Shown one piece after another: positions 36,618 to 44,920 of a stretch of DNA of 64,000 bases (positions are counted from its first letter, which is position 1; each line of letters starts with the position of its first letter). Under the pieces are notes generated by a model. That model ran no database searches, was not told where the DNA came from, and worked only from the letters and a program-made list of their open reading frames with translations. The translations under genes and the position numbers were made by a program. The DNA is from Streptomyces sp. Act143 (GTDB lineage Bacteria > Actinomycetota > Actinomycetes > Streptomycetales > Streptomycetaceae), in contig NZ_QFRX01000001.1 in assembly GCF_003143935.1 (NCBI RefSeq), forward strand, positions 7,351,400 to 7,415,399, written 5' to 3'.

Positions 36618-36804
36618 GCTCACTCCAGAGGGGTGTCGTGACAGCCCCGTCACCGGTCGGCGGCGGGGTCGCGCGGTGACGGACCCTAGGGGCACGGGAT
36701 GGACGTGTCATGGACAAGGCATGAATCGGTCGTACGTCGCGCATGACCAGGAGCGCCCCCCGCTCGTATGCTGAACTCCCGTCATCGGTGGAGGGAGGCC
36801 GGCC

Positions 36805-37731
36805 ATGTCCGGCTGGAGCGCGAAGGACATCCCCGACCAGAGCGGCCGCACGGCCGTCGTCACCGGCGCCAACAGCGGTCTCGGGTACGTCACCGCCCGG
36901 GAGCTGGCCCGCCGGGGCGCCCGGGTGGTGCTCGCCTGCCGCAGCGAGGCGCGCGGCACCGCGGCCGGCGACCGGCTCGTCACCGAAGTGCCGGGCGCGG
37001 AGGCGGAGTTCGCGCGACTCGACCTCGCGGACCTCGCCTCGGTACGGGACTTCACGCGGACCTTCCCGTACGACCGCCTCGACCTGCTCGTCAACAACGC
37101 GGGCGTCATGGCGCTGCCGTACGGGACCACGGCGGACGGGTTCGAGACGCAGTTCGGCGTCAACCACCTCGGGCACTTCGCGCTCACCGGGCTGCTGCTG
37201 CCCGTGCTCCTCGACACCCCGGGCGCCCGGGTGGTGACCGTCTCCAGCGGCATGCACGCGCTCGCCAACATCGATCTCCGTGACCTCAACAGCGAGCGCC
37301 GCTACCGGCGTTGGATCGCCTACGCCCGCTCCAAGACCGCCAACCTGCTCTTCACCCACGAGCTCGCCCGCCGGCTCGCCGCGCACGGCGCCGACGTGGT
37401 GGCCGCCGCGGCCCACCCGGGATACGCGGCGACCAACCTCCAGGAGACCGGGCCGCGCATGGCCGGGCGGCGCCTCGTCGAGCGGTTCATGGCGGTCGGC
37501 AACCGGTTCTTCGCCCAGTCCGCGGAGGCCGGCGCCCTCCCCCTGCTCCACGCCGCCACCGCCCCCGACGTCCCGCCCGACTCCTTCACGGGCCCGTCGT
37601 TCGCGGGCCGGCGTGGCTCGCCGGGGCCCTCGTGGCGGGCGCCGTGGACGGTCGACGACCGGGCGGGGGAACTGCTGTGGACCGCCTCGGAACGGCTGAC
37701 CGGAGTGGCGTACGACCTCCTGAAGACCTGA
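36805..37731 (+). CDS. Short-chain dehydrogenase/reductase
   Basis: A 308-residue SDR of the retinol-dehydrogenase-like group. The cofactor loop is T-G-A-N-S-G-L-G-Y (residues 21-29), with R near the second strand (A-C-R-S) favouring NADP(H). L-L-V-N-N-A-G-V-M, V-S-S-G-M-H and catalytic Y-A-R-S-K follow at the expected positions. Substrate unknown; an extra C-terminal segment of about 50 residues is typical for this subgroup. A good GGGAGG precedes the ATG. Confidence 0.87.
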   Translation: MSGWSAKDIPDQSGRTAVVTGANSGLGYVTARELARRGARVVLACRSEARGTAAGDRLVTEVPGAEAEFARLDLADLASVRDFTRTFPYDRLDLLVNNAGVMALPYGTTADGFETQFGVNHLGHFALTGLLLPVLLDTPGARVVTVSSGMHALANIDLRDLNSERRYRRWIAYARSKTANLLFTHELARRLAAHGADVVAAAAHPGYAATNLQETGPRMAGRRLVERFMAVGNRFFAQSAEAGALPLLHAATAPDVPPDSFTGPSFAGRRGSPGPSWRAPWTVDDRAGELLWTASERLTGVAYDLLKT

Positions 37732-37752
37732 TCCCGCTGCCTCCCCGGCCGT

Positions 37753-37758
37753 TAGGGT
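37753..37758 (+). promoter_or_regulatory. Candidate -10 (TAGGGT) for the 37766 gene
   Basis: TAGGGT ends 7 nt before the ATG and no ribosome-binding site intervenes, consistent with a leaderless mRNA. Confidence 0.45.
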
Positions 37759-37765
37759 CACGCCC

Positions 37766-38209
37766 ATGCGCGCAGACCTGCCACAGATACTCCCGGACCA
37801 TCCCCGCAACGCCGCACTGCTGGCCTTCCTGCGGGCGCAGGGCGCCGCGCCGAGCGGCCCGCACGACTACGCGCTGGGTGAGTGGCAGTTGCACACACAT
37901 CCCGACCTCATGGAACGGCTGGCCGCGCTGGGGCTGGGCGCGCCCCTGCACGCCGCCCACGGTGTCCCGCTCCTGGCCCGCAAGGGCGTCGCGGCCGTCG
38001 CCGCCACGGGAACGAGCAGGCTGCTCCTGCGTCTTCCCGCGGCGCCGACCGGCCTTGAGCCGTCCACGCCGGTTCCCGCCCTGGAGCGCGACGGATGGTG
38101 GGCCGTCGACGCCTGGCAGAGCGCTCTGAGCACGGTCGAAGGGGACCACCGGCTGCTGACGGCCGTCGACCAGGCGCTGGCCCACGCCCTGAGCCTCGCC
38201 GGGCGGTGA
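37766..38209 (+). CDS. Conserved hypothetical protein (147 aa)
   Basis: I do not recognise this family. The protein is soluble, with N-terminal L-P-Q-I-L-P-D-H-P-R-N-A-A-L-L-A-F-L, a central G-E-W-Q-L-H-T-H-P-D-L-M-E-R-L (two His close together, possibly functional), and a C-terminal W-W-A-V-D-A-W-Q-S-A-L followed by an amphipathic helix. Coding bias is strong and the frame fills the space between an SDR and a convergent SDR, so the gene is real. Confidence 0.65.
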   Translation: MRADLPQILPDHPRNAALLAFLRAQGAAPSGPHDYALGEWQLHTHPDLMERLAALGLGAPLHAAHGVPLLARKGVAAVAATGTSRLLLRLPAAPTGLEPSTPVPALERDGWWAVDAWQSALSTVEGDHRLLTAVDQALAHALSLAGR

Positions 38210-38222
38210 CCGGGGCGACGGC

Positions 38223-38993
38223 TCAGGCCGTCGCCCCGCTGTCCACCACCAGGTCGGTGCCCACCACCGACGACGCGTCGTCCGAGGCCAGGTAGAGGAC
38301 GGCCGCGGCGATCTCGTCCGTGGTCGAGATGCGGCCCAGCGGCAGGGTCTGCGCGGCCCGTTCGGCGCGGTCCGCCGCCGTCTCGCCCGGGCGCAGGGAC
38401 ATCGGCGTCTCGACCGCGCCGGGGCTGACCGCGTTGATGCGGACACCGTCGCGGATGTGGTCGAGGGCGGCGCCCCGCGTCAGGACCGAGACGGCCGCCT
38501 TGGTGGCGGCGTAGGCGGCGGCACCGGGGGTGCGGGCGTGGGCGCCGAAGATGGAGGCGATGTTGACGATCGCGCCGCCGGCGGCCTGGGTGCGCATCTG
38601 GCGGACCTCGGCCCGGAGGGCGAGGAAGACGCCGGTGAGGTTGACGGCCAGCTGCTCGTGCCAGTCGGCCTCCGGGAGGTCGGCCAGCGGCAGTCCGCCG
38701 CGGAAGACGCCCGCGTTGTTGACGGCCACGTCCAGCGAGCCGAAGCGGTCCACCGCCGCGGCGACGAGGGCCTGTACGTCGGTGGCGTCGGTGACGTCCG
38801 CGGCGACCGCCAGGGCCTTGCCGCCCGCCTCCTCGATCAGCCGCACGGTCTCCTCCAGCGGCTCCCGGCGGCGTCCGGCGGCGACCACCTGCGCCCCTTC
38901 GGCGGCGAGCGACACGGCGATCGCGCGGCCGATGCCCGAGCCCGCGCCGGTGACGAGGGCGGTCTTGCCGGTGAAGCGCGTCCTGCTGGTCAT
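38223..38993 (-). CDS. Short-chain dehydrogenase/reductase (FabG-like)
   Basis: A classical SDR of 256 residues: T-G-A-G-S-G-I-G-R-A (12-21), V-N-N-A-G-V, catalytic S in N-I-A-S-I and Y-A-A-T-K, and the C-terminal loop P-G-A-V-E-T-P-M. Substrate unknown. The TetR gene lies just upstream on the same strand. A perfect ACCGATCGGT palindrome sits in the short gap before its start, so it is probably repressed by that TetR and induced by its ligand. Confidence 0.87.
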   Translation of the reverse strand: MTSRTRFTGKTALVTGAGSGIGRAIAVSLAAEGAQVVAAGRRREPLEETVRLIEEAGGKALAVAADVTDATDVQALVAAAVDRFGSLDVAVNNAGVFRGGLPLADLPEADWHEQLAVNLTGVFLALRAEVRQMRTQAAGGAIVNIASIFGAHARTPGAAAYAATKAAVSVLTRGAALDHIRDGVRINAVSPGAVETPMSLRPGETAADRAERAAQTLPLGRISTTDEIAAAVLYLASDDASSVVGTDLVVDSGATA

Positions 38994-39008
38994 GATCTCC
39001 CCTTGTTC

Positions 39009-39024
39009 TTGACCGATCGGTTCA
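39009..39024. promoter_or_regulatory. TetR operator candidate before the SDR
   Basis: TTGACCGATCGGTTCA contains the perfect palindrome ACCGATCGGT (39012-39021), 16 nt upstream of the SDR start, between TetR gene and SDR gene. ACCGnnCGGT-type sites are usual for this TetR class. Confidence 0.7.
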
Positions 39025-39053
39025 GTATGGCGCCAAATAAAAAAGGCGGGGCC

Positions 39054-39635
39054 TCAGTCCAGCAGGGTCAGCGCCTGTTCCGCGGCGTCCCGCACCCGGG
39101 CCGGGTCGGCCGACGCCTTGCCGACCACCCGCAGTCCCTGGAGCAGGACCAGCAGCATGCGGGCGAGGGTCAGCGGATCGCGGTCCGCGGGCAGTTCGCC
39201 CTGTGCCCGGGCGCGTACCAGTCCCGAGTGCAGCACCGTCTCCAGGTGGTCCCAGTTCCGTTCGACCTGCCGGGCCGCGGCCGGGTCGTGCGGGGCCAGC
39301 TCGGCCGCCGTGTTGGTGATGAAACACCCGCTCAGGCGCAGGTTCTCGGCGGTGGCCTCGTCGGCGTACCGCCGTACCAGCGCACGGACGGCCGGCAGCA
39401 CCGGGCCCGGCTGGGACAGCTCCCCGAGCAGGTCCGGGAGCCGTTCCTGATAGCGCTCCAGCGCCTTCAGGTACAGCTCGTGCTTGTTGCCGAAGGTCGC
39501 GTAGATGCTGGCGCGGCCGATGCCGAGGTGCTCGACCAGGTCGGCCATCGACGTCGCCTCGTAGCCGCGCCGCCAGAACAGCTCCAGGGCTGCCTGCAGC
39601 GCGGCTTCGGGGTCGAACTCCTTGGTCCTGGCCAT
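39054..39635 (-). CDS. TetR family transcriptional regulator
   Basis: A 193-residue regulator. The DNA-binding domain reads A-L-E-L-F-W-R-R-G-Y-E-A-T-S-M-A-D-L-V-E-H-L-G-I-G-R-A-S-I-Y-A-T-F-G-N-K (residues 15-52), the AcrR-like class. The C-terminal domain begins with N-L-R-L-S-G-C-F-I-T-N. It lies directly upstream of the SDR and likely controls both itself and that gene through related GATC-centred palindromes at 39659 and 39009. Confidence 0.88.
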   Translation of the reverse strand: MARTKEFDPEAALQAALELFWRRGYEATSMADLVEHLGIGRASIYATFGNKHELYLKALERYQERLPDLLGELSQPGPVLPAVRALVRRYADEATAENLRLSGCFITNTAAELAPHDPAAARQVERNWDHLETVLHSGLVRARAQGELPADRDPLTLARMLLVLLQGLRVVGKASADPARVRDAAEQALTLLD

Positions 39636-39658
39636 GGAGGGGAGCCTAGAACCATGCA

Positions 39659-39672
39659 GAACGATCAGTCAA
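39659..39672. promoter_or_regulatory. Second TetR operator candidate (autoregulation)
   Basis: GAACGATCAGTCAA on the plus strand, read TTGACTGATCGTTC toward the TetR gene, matches the site before the SDR (TTGACCGATCGGTTC) with one substitution and one missing base. It lies 24 nt upstream of the TetR start. Confidence 0.55.
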
Positions 39673-39685
39673 GAAACCATTCCTT

Positions 39686-39733
39686 GCGCCTCATGCGGCA
39701 CGCGCCTCATGCGGCACGCGCCTCAGGCCGCAC
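39686..39733. repeat. Three 16-bp tandem units at the nirD 3' end
   Basis: GCGCCTCATGCGGCAC twice, then GCGCCTCAGGCCGCAC, abutting. The third unit contains the nirD stop codon (TGA on the minus strand at 39725-39723). The others appear to be copies of the gene end placed downstream, each repeating a TGA. Confidence 0.85.
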
Positions 39734-40073
39734 GGACCTCGTACGTCGCGATCCGTACCGTCTCGTCGTCCAGGCACTCCCCGGTCTCCAGGTCGAAGCG
39801 CTGCTTCAGCAGGGGCGAGGCCACGAAGGGCCGCCCCTGGAGGGAGCCGGTCAGGCCGCGGGAGAGGACCGCCGCGCCGCCGAACGGGTCACGGTTGTCG
39901 ACGGCGTACAGCTTGCCCGCGCGGTCGCGGAACAGGGCGACCTGCCGGCCGTCGGGCAGCAGGGCGGCCACCCCGCGGCCCGGCAGCAGCACGTTCAGGT
40001 CGCAGACCGTGAACCAGCTGTCGTCGAGCTGGATCTGGATCTTGAGGTCGGTGGTCTCGGGTGCCAGGGTCAT
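39723..40073 (-). CDS. nirD: Nitrite reductase small subunit NirD
   Basis: A 116-residue Rieske-like small subunit of assimilatory NADH nitrite reductase. It has the NirD fold (V-C-D-L-N-V-L-L-P-G-R-G-V-A, V-A-L-F-R, Y-A-V-D-N-R-D-P-F) but lacks the C-x-H and C-x-x-H ligands of true Rieske proteins, as is normal for NirD. Its ATG overlaps the nirB stop (ATGA), so it is co-translated with the large subunit. Confidence 0.94.
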   Translation of the reverse strand: MTLAPETTDLKIQIQLDDSWFTVCDLNVLLPGRGVAALLPDGRQVALFRDRAGKLYAVDNRDPFGGAAVLSRGLTGSLQGRPFVASPLLKQRFDLETGECLDDETVRIATYEVRAA

Positions 40074-42688
40074 CGCTGGGCGGTTCCTTCCAGGACGTCT
40101 TCAGCAGGGCGCATGCCGATGGACAGCAGCGGCAGGTCGGGCTTGATCTGGTCGCGCTCGGGGACGAAGCCGACGACCGGGTCGGGGGTGTCGGGGGCGT
40201 TCACGAAGGACACGAACCGGGCGAGCTTCTCGGGGTCGTTGATGGTGTCGGCCCACTCGTCGCGGTAGTGCGAGACGTGGTTGGCCATCAGGCTCTCCAG
40301 CTCCTCGCAGATGCCGAGGGAGTCCTCCACGACCACGTCCCGGACGTGGTCCAGGCCGCCCGGAATCCGCTCCAGCCAGGTCGAGGTGCGCTCCAGGCGG
40401 TCGGCGGTGCGGATGTAGAACATCAGGAACCGGTCGATCAGCTTGATCAGTTCGGTGTCGCTCAGGTCCTGGGCCAGCAGGTCCGCGTGGCGCGGGGTGG
40501 CGCCGCCGTTGCCGCCCACATACAGGTTCCAGCCGCCGGAGGTGGCGATGATGCCGAAGTCCTTCGACTGGGCCTCCGCGCACTCGCGGGCGCAGCCCGA
40601 CACCGCCGACTTCAGCTTGTGTGGCGACCTGAGGCCCCGGTAGCGCAGCTCCAGGTCGATCGCCATCCGGACCGAGTCCTGGACGCCGTAGCGGCACCAG
40701 GTCTGGCCCACGCAGGACTTGACGGTCCGCAGGGACTTTCCGTACGCGTGGCCGGACTCGAAGCCGGCGTCCACCAACCGGGTCCAGATCAGCGGGAGCT
40801 GCTCGACGCGGGCGCCGAACATGTCGATCCGCTGACCGCCGGTGATCTTCGTGTAGAGGCCGAAGTCACGGGCGATCTCGCCGATGACGATCAGGCCCTC
40901 GGGCGTGATCTCACCGCCGGGGATGCGCGGGACGACCGAATAGGAGCCGTTCTTCTGGAGGTTGGCCAGGAAGTGGTCGTTGCTGTCCTGGAGCGCGGCC
41001 TGCTCGCCGTCGAGGACGTAGACATCGGCGCCGATCGTCGGGGCGAGGGAGGCGATGATCGAGGCGACCGCGGGCTTGCAGATCTCGCAGCCGTCGCCGC
41101 CCCGGGCCTCGTCGCGGCCGTACCGGTCCAGGAGGTCCTGGTAGGTGTTGATGCGCAGGGCGAGGACGATCTCGTACAGCTCCTCGCGGGTCTGCCCGAA
41201 GCAGCCGCACAGGCCCTTGTCGACCTCGACGCCGGACGCCTCCAGTTCGGCGTTGACCAGCTGGCCGAGGACCTTGACGCAACTGCCGCACGTCGTACCG
41301 GCCTTGGTGCACTTCTTGACCTCGGGCACGGTGGTGCACCGGTGCTCGGTGACGGCCGCGCGGATCGTGCCCTTGCGGACGTTGTTGCAGGAGCAGATGA
41401 TCGCGTCGTCCGGCAGCGCGCTCGGGCCGAGCTGGACGGACTCCCCGGCACCGGCGGGCAGCACCAGCGACTCCGGCGAGACCGGCGGGACCGACCCGGT
41501 GAACGCCTTGAGCGTGCCGTAGGCCTCCGCGTCACCCACCAGGATGCCGCCGAGCAGCGTGCCGTCGCGGGCGATGACCAGCTTCTTGTACAGGCCCGCG
41601 CGGGAATCGGAGTAGACGACGTCCAGGCAGTCCTCGGTCGCGCCGTGCGCGTCGCCGAAGGAGGCCACGTCCACACCGAGCAGTTTCAGCTTGGTGGAGA
41701 GGTCGGCGCCGGTGAAGGCGGCCTCGTCGGCGGCGATGGTCGCGGCGGCCGTCTCGGCCTGCTCGTAACCCGGCGCCACCAGGCCGTACACCCGGCCGTC
41801 GGCGGCCAGCGCGCACTCGCCGATGGCGAAGACGCTCGGGTCGTTCACCGTGCGGCACTGCTCGTCGACGCTGATGCCGCCGCGCTCGCCGACCGTGAGG
41901 CCGCAGTCGCGGGCCAGCTGGTCGCGGGGGCGGACACCGGCGCTGAACACGACCAGGTCGGTGGCGAGTTCGGAGCCGTCGGAGAGCTTCATGCCGGTGA
42001 CGGCACCCGTCTCGTCGACGACGATCTCCTGGGTGCCGACGCCGGTGTGGACGCTCAGGCCCATCTCCTCGATGGTCCGCAGCAGGGCCGCGCCACCGCC
42101 CTCGTCGACCTGCACCGGCATCAGCCGCGGCGCGAACTCCACGATGTGGGAGGTGAGTCCGAGGCCCTTGAGCGCGCCGGCGGCCTCAAGTCCGAGCAGA
42201 CCGCCGCCGACCACGGCGCCCGTCGTCGAGTTCTTGGCGTACTCCTCGATCGCGAGCAGGTCCTCGATCGTGCGGTACACGAAGCAGCCGGTGGCGTCCT
42301 TGTTCGGGACCGGCGGGACGAACGGGAAGGAGCCGGTGGCGAGGACGAGGATGTCGTAGTCGAAGACCTGGCCGGACTTCGCGGTGACCTTCTTCGCCTC
42401 GCGGTCGACCGTCTCGGCCGGGTCGCCGACGTACAGCTCGATGCCGTGCGTCTGGATGAACTCCATGTCCGTCATGGACAGGTCCTCGGGCGTCTTGCCC
42501 GAGAAGTACGAGGTGAGGGCGACGCGGTCGTAGGCCGGACGCGGCTCCTCGCACAGCACGACCACGCGGTGTGTGGCGGTCAGGCCGCGCTCGGCGAGTG
42601 CCTCCAGGAAGCGCTGGCCGACCATGCCGTGGCCGACGAGCACGATCGTGGGGGTGGTGGCCTCCGTGGCCTCCGGGCTGGCGGTCAT
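40070..42688 (-). CDS. nirB: Assimilatory nitrite reductase large subunit NirB
   Basis: Reduces nitrite to ammonium with NADH in the cytoplasm; 872 residues. Domains in order: FAD/NAD(P)-binding oxidoreductase (1-400, G-H-G-M-V-G, A-T-G-S-F-P-F), a BFD-like [2Fe-2S] region (C-S-C-N-N ... C-G-S-C and a second Cys group C-G-C-F ... C-E-I-C), a ferredoxin-like half domain, and the siroheme/4Fe-4S site (C-V-G-Q-T-W-C and G-C-A-R-E-C). ATG after GGAGG, touching the upstream oxidoreductase stop. Expression is likely under GlnR through the box at 43926. Confidence 0.96.
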   Translation of the reverse strand: MTASPEATEATTPTIVLVGHGMVGQRFLEALAERGLTATHRVVVLCEEPRPAYDRVALTSYFSGKTPEDLSMTDMEFIQTHGIELYVGDPAETVDREAKKVTAKSGQVFDYDILVLATGSFPFVPPVPNKDATGCFVYRTIEDLLAIEEYAKNSTTGAVVGGGLLGLEAAGALKGLGLTSHIVEFAPRLMPVQVDEGGGAALLRTIEEMGLSVHTGVGTQEIVVDETGAVTGMKLSDGSELATDLVVFSAGVRPRDQLARDCGLTVGERGGISVDEQCRTVNDPSVFAIGECALAADGRVYGLVAPGYEQAETAAATIAADEAAFTGADLSTKLKLLGVDVASFGDAHGATEDCLDVVYSDSRAGLYKKLVIARDGTLLGGILVGDAEAYGTLKAFTGSVPPVSPESLVLPAGAGESVQLGPSALPDDAIICSCNNVRKGTIRAAVTEHRCTTVPEVKKCTKAGTTCGSCVKVLGQLVNAELEASGVEVDKGLCGCFGQTREELYEIVLALRINTYQDLLDRYGRDEARGGDGCEICKPAVASIIASLAPTIGADVYVLDGEQAALQDSNDHFLANLQKNGSYSVVPRIPGGEITPEGLIVIGEIARDFGLYTKITGGQRIDMFGARVEQLPLIWTRLVDAGFESGHAYGKSLRTVKSCVGQTWCRYGVQDSVRMAIDLELRYRGLRSPHKLKSAVSGCARECAEAQSKDFGIIATSGGWNLYVGGNGGATPRHADLLAQDLSDTELIKLIDRFLMFYIRTADRLERTSTWLERIPGGLDHVRDVVVEDSLGICEELESLMANHVSHYRDEWADTINDPEKLARFVSFVNAPDTPDPVVGFVPERDQIKPDLPLLSIGMRPAEDVLEGTAQR

Positions 42689-43902
42689 CAGGAGCCTCCA
42701 TCGTTGGTGAGCAGGTGGAGCAGCGGTCCGTCGTCGGGGAGCGGCTCTGCTCCCTCCCAGGCGCGGGCGAGCGCGCCGACGGTGCCGAGTTCGCCGACGA
42801 GAACCCCGCCGACCAGGCGGTCGTCGCGGACGACGACCTTGCGGTAGGTGCCGCGGGTGGCGTCCGTGAGCTGGACGACGTCGTCCCCGGGCCGCGGCTC
42901 GGTCTCGCCGAACGCGGCGAGATCGAAGGGGGAGTCCGGCCCGGTCAGCGTCAGCCGGGTCAGCGAACGGGTGCCGGTGTAACGGGCGTTCGCCCGGCCG
43001 GCCAGCAACTCGGCCAGCACGTCCGCCTGTTCGAGGGCCGGAGTGGCCAGCCCGTACAGGACACCGTCGTGCTGGACGCAGTCGCCGATGGCGTGGATGT
43101 GCGGGTCGGAGGTGCGCAGCTCGTCGTCGACGACGATGCCCTTGCGGACCTCCAGGCCCGCGCTCTGCGCGAGGCCCGCCCGCGGGTGGACCCCGCAGGC
43201 GAGGACCACCAGGTCGGCGTCGAGCGCGTAGCCGTCGGCCATCTCGACCGAGCGGACGGCACCGCCGACGACACGGACGTCCCGCACCCGGCACTCGGTG
43301 TGGATCTCCACGCCGAGGTCCTTCAGGTGCCGCTGGACGAGCTTCGAGGCGCTCGGGTCGAGCTGGCGCTCCATGAGCCGCTCGCCCTGCTGGGCGAGGA
43401 CGACCTGGGCGCCGCGCTGGGCCAGCGCCCGGGCGGCGGAGACGCCGAGCAGCCCGCCGCCGATCACGACGGCCTTCACGCCCGCCCGCACCTGCTTGGA
43501 CAGGCCCAGGCAGTCGTCCATGGTGCGGAAGGCGTGGACGCCCTCCGGCAGCATGTGGTCGGGGTTGAACAGGCCGCGCAGCGGCGGCAGCACCGGGTTG
43601 GAGCCGGTCGCGAGGACCAGCGTGTCGTATGCGATCTTCGTGCCGTCCGCGCACTCGACGGTCCGGGCCTCGCGGTCGATGCCGGTGACCCGGGCGCGGG
43701 TGAGCTCCGCCGGCGCGGGCAGCGCTATCACGTCGGGGCTGTAGCGCCCGGCCAGCACTTCGGCGAGGAGCACCCGGTTGTACGGGCGGTGCTCCTCCTC
43801 GCCGATCAGCGTCACGGGCGTGCCGAGCTCGCCGAGCCGCCGGGCGAGACGGACGCCCGCGAGGCCGGCGCCGATCACCACCACACGCGTATTCGAGGTC
43901 AT
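42688..43902 (-). CDS. FAD-dependent NAD(P)-oxidoreductase of the nitrite reductase operon
   Basis: A 404-residue pyridine-nucleotide disulfide oxidoreductase-fold protein. FAD motif V-I-G-A-G-L-A-G near the N-terminus, A-T-G-S-N-P, NAD(P) motif I-G-G-G-L-L-G at about 146-152, and A-I-G-D-C. It resembles the N-terminal third of NirB and rubredoxin-reductase-type partners. It probably passes electrons to the nitrate or nitrite reductases; NasA in this window has no reductase domain of its own. First gene of the operon, overlapping nirB by one base. Confidence 0.85.
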   Translation of the reverse strand: MTSNTRVVVIGAGLAGVRLARRLGELGTPVTLIGEEEHRPYNRVLLAEVLAGRYSPDVIALPAPAELTRARVTGIDREARTVECADGTKIAYDTLVLATGSNPVLPPLRGLFNPDHMLPEGVHAFRTMDDCLGLSKQVRAGVKAVVIGGGLLGVSAARALAQRGAQVVLAQQGERLMERQLDPSASKLVQRHLKDLGVEIHTECRVRDVRVVGGAVRSVEMADGYALDADLVVLACGVHPRAGLAQSAGLEVRKGIVVDDELRTSDPHIHAIGDCVQHDGVLYGLATPALEQADVLAELLAGRANARYTGTRSLTRLTLTGPDSPFDLAAFGETEPRPGDDVVQLTDATRGTYRKVVVRDDRLVGGVLVGELGTVGALARAWEGAEPLPDDGPLLHLLTNDGGS

Positions 43903-43925
43903 GCCTAGGAGCGTGCGGTGCCGGT

Positions 43926-43963
43926 GTTACCCGACCGCATCGCATCTGTTTCCCATGAGGAAC
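43926..43963. promoter_or_regulatory. GlnR box of the nirB operon
   Basis: Read on the plus strand: GTTAC-n6-GCATC-n6-GTTTC-n6-GGAAC, against the GlnR consensus gTnAc-n6-GaAAc-n6-gTnAc-n6-GaAAc (established for Streptomyces). The four blocks score 4/4 (ignoring n), 3/5, 3/4 and 4/5, with all three 6-nt spacers exact. It ends 24 nt before the first ATG of the operon. GlnR would couple the operon to nitrogen limitation. Confidence 0.8.
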
Positions 43964-44109
43964 GCTGCCCTCTTCGGGAGCGGGGGGCGGGTGTGAGGGT
44001 TCGGGGCGGACGCCGGGGGTGCGCTGTGAGGAGCGTGGCCCGGGCCACAGCGGGCCGGGCGCGGCCCCTGCGCGCCCCAGGTGATTGGACGCTGCACGTA
44101 TCCCATCCA

Positions 44110-44115
44110 TAGGGT
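44110..44115 (+). promoter_or_regulatory. Candidate promoter (TTGGAC / TAGGGT) for the TSUP gene
   Basis: TAGGGT ends 7 nt before the ATG; TTGGAC (44085-44090) lies 19 bp upstream of it. No ribosome-binding site, so a leaderless mRNA is likely. A perfect 14-bp palindrome GTGGCCCGGGCCAC lies farther upstream at 44035-44048. Confidence 0.5.
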
Positions 44116-44122
44116 CGCGCTC

Positions 44123-44905
44123 ATGCCCGACATACCCCTGACCACCGTCGTCGTCCTGTGCCTCGCGGCCCTGGCGGCGGGCTGGATCGACGCGGTGGTG
44201 GGCGGCGGGGGCCTGCTCCTCCTCCCGGCCCTCCTCCTCGGCCTGCCGCCCGGCACCCCGGCCGCGCACGCCCTCGGCACCAACAAGGCGGTCGCCATCG
44301 TGGGCACCTCGGGGGCGGCCGTGACGTACGCCCGCAAGGCGCCCGTCGACGTCCGCCTCGCCGTCCGCATCGGTCTGGCCGCCCTCGCGGGCTCCTCGGC
44401 GGGCGCGTTCTTCGCGGCCGGGATGAGCACGGAGGTGCTGAAGCCGGTGATCATGGTGGTGCTGATCGGCGTGGGGACCTTCGTCATCCTCCGCCCCGCG
44501 TTCGGCACCGCGCCCGCGACCGGCCCGGCCACCCGCCGCCAGATGCTCGCCGCGATCGGCCTCGCGGGCCTCGGCATCGGCTTCTACGACGGCTTGATCG
44601 GCCCCGGCACCGGCACGTTCCTGGTCCTTGCCCTCACCGCGGTCCTCCATCTGGACCTGGTCACCGCGTCCGCCACCGCCAAGATCGTCAACTGCTGCAC
44701 GAACGCCGGCGCGTTGGCCATGTTCGCCTGGCAGGGCGCGGTGCTCTGGCAGTTGGCGGTGCTGCTGGCCGTGTTCAACCTGGCGGGCGGCACGCTGGGC
44801 GCCCACACGGCACTGAAGAAGGGCAGCGGGTTCGTGCGGGTCGTGCTGCTGACGGTGGTGTGCGCGCTGGTGGCGAAAATGGCGTGGGAGCAGTGGGTGG
44901 CCTGA
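44123..44905 (+). CDS. TSUP family (TauE/SafE) membrane transporter
   Basis: A 260-residue protein with about eight hydrophobic helices, opening with G-W-I-D-A-V-V-G-G-G-G-L-L-L-L-P and repeating a related G-F-Y-D-G-L-I-G-P-G-T-G-T-F motif in the second half, the internal duplication of the TSUP family. Members move sulfite, sulfoacetate or other small organosulfur and carboxylate anions. The substrate here is unknown. It is divergent from the nirB operon, with no direct link seen. Confidence 0.85.
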   Translation: MPDIPLTTVVVLCLAALAAGWIDAVVGGGGLLLLPALLLGLPPGTPAAHALGTNKAVAIVGTSGAAVTYARKAPVDVRLAVRIGLAALAGSSAGAFFAAGMSTEVLKPVIMVVLIGVGTFVILRPAFGTAPATGPATRRQMLAAIGLAGLGIGFYDGLIGPGTGTFLVLALTAVLHLDLVTASATAKIVNCCTNAGALAMFAWQGAVLWQLAVLLAVFNLAGGTLGAHTALKKGSGFVRVVLLTVVCALVAKMAWEQWVA

Positions 44906-44908
44906 CGT

Positions 44909-44914
44909 TACGGT
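44909..44914 (+). promoter_or_regulatory. Candidate -10 (TACGGT) for the 44921 gene
   Basis: TACGGT ends 6 nt before the ATG; no ribosome-binding site in between. It overlaps the 16-nt gap after the TSUP gene. Confidence 0.4.
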
Positions 44915-44920
44915 GACGGC

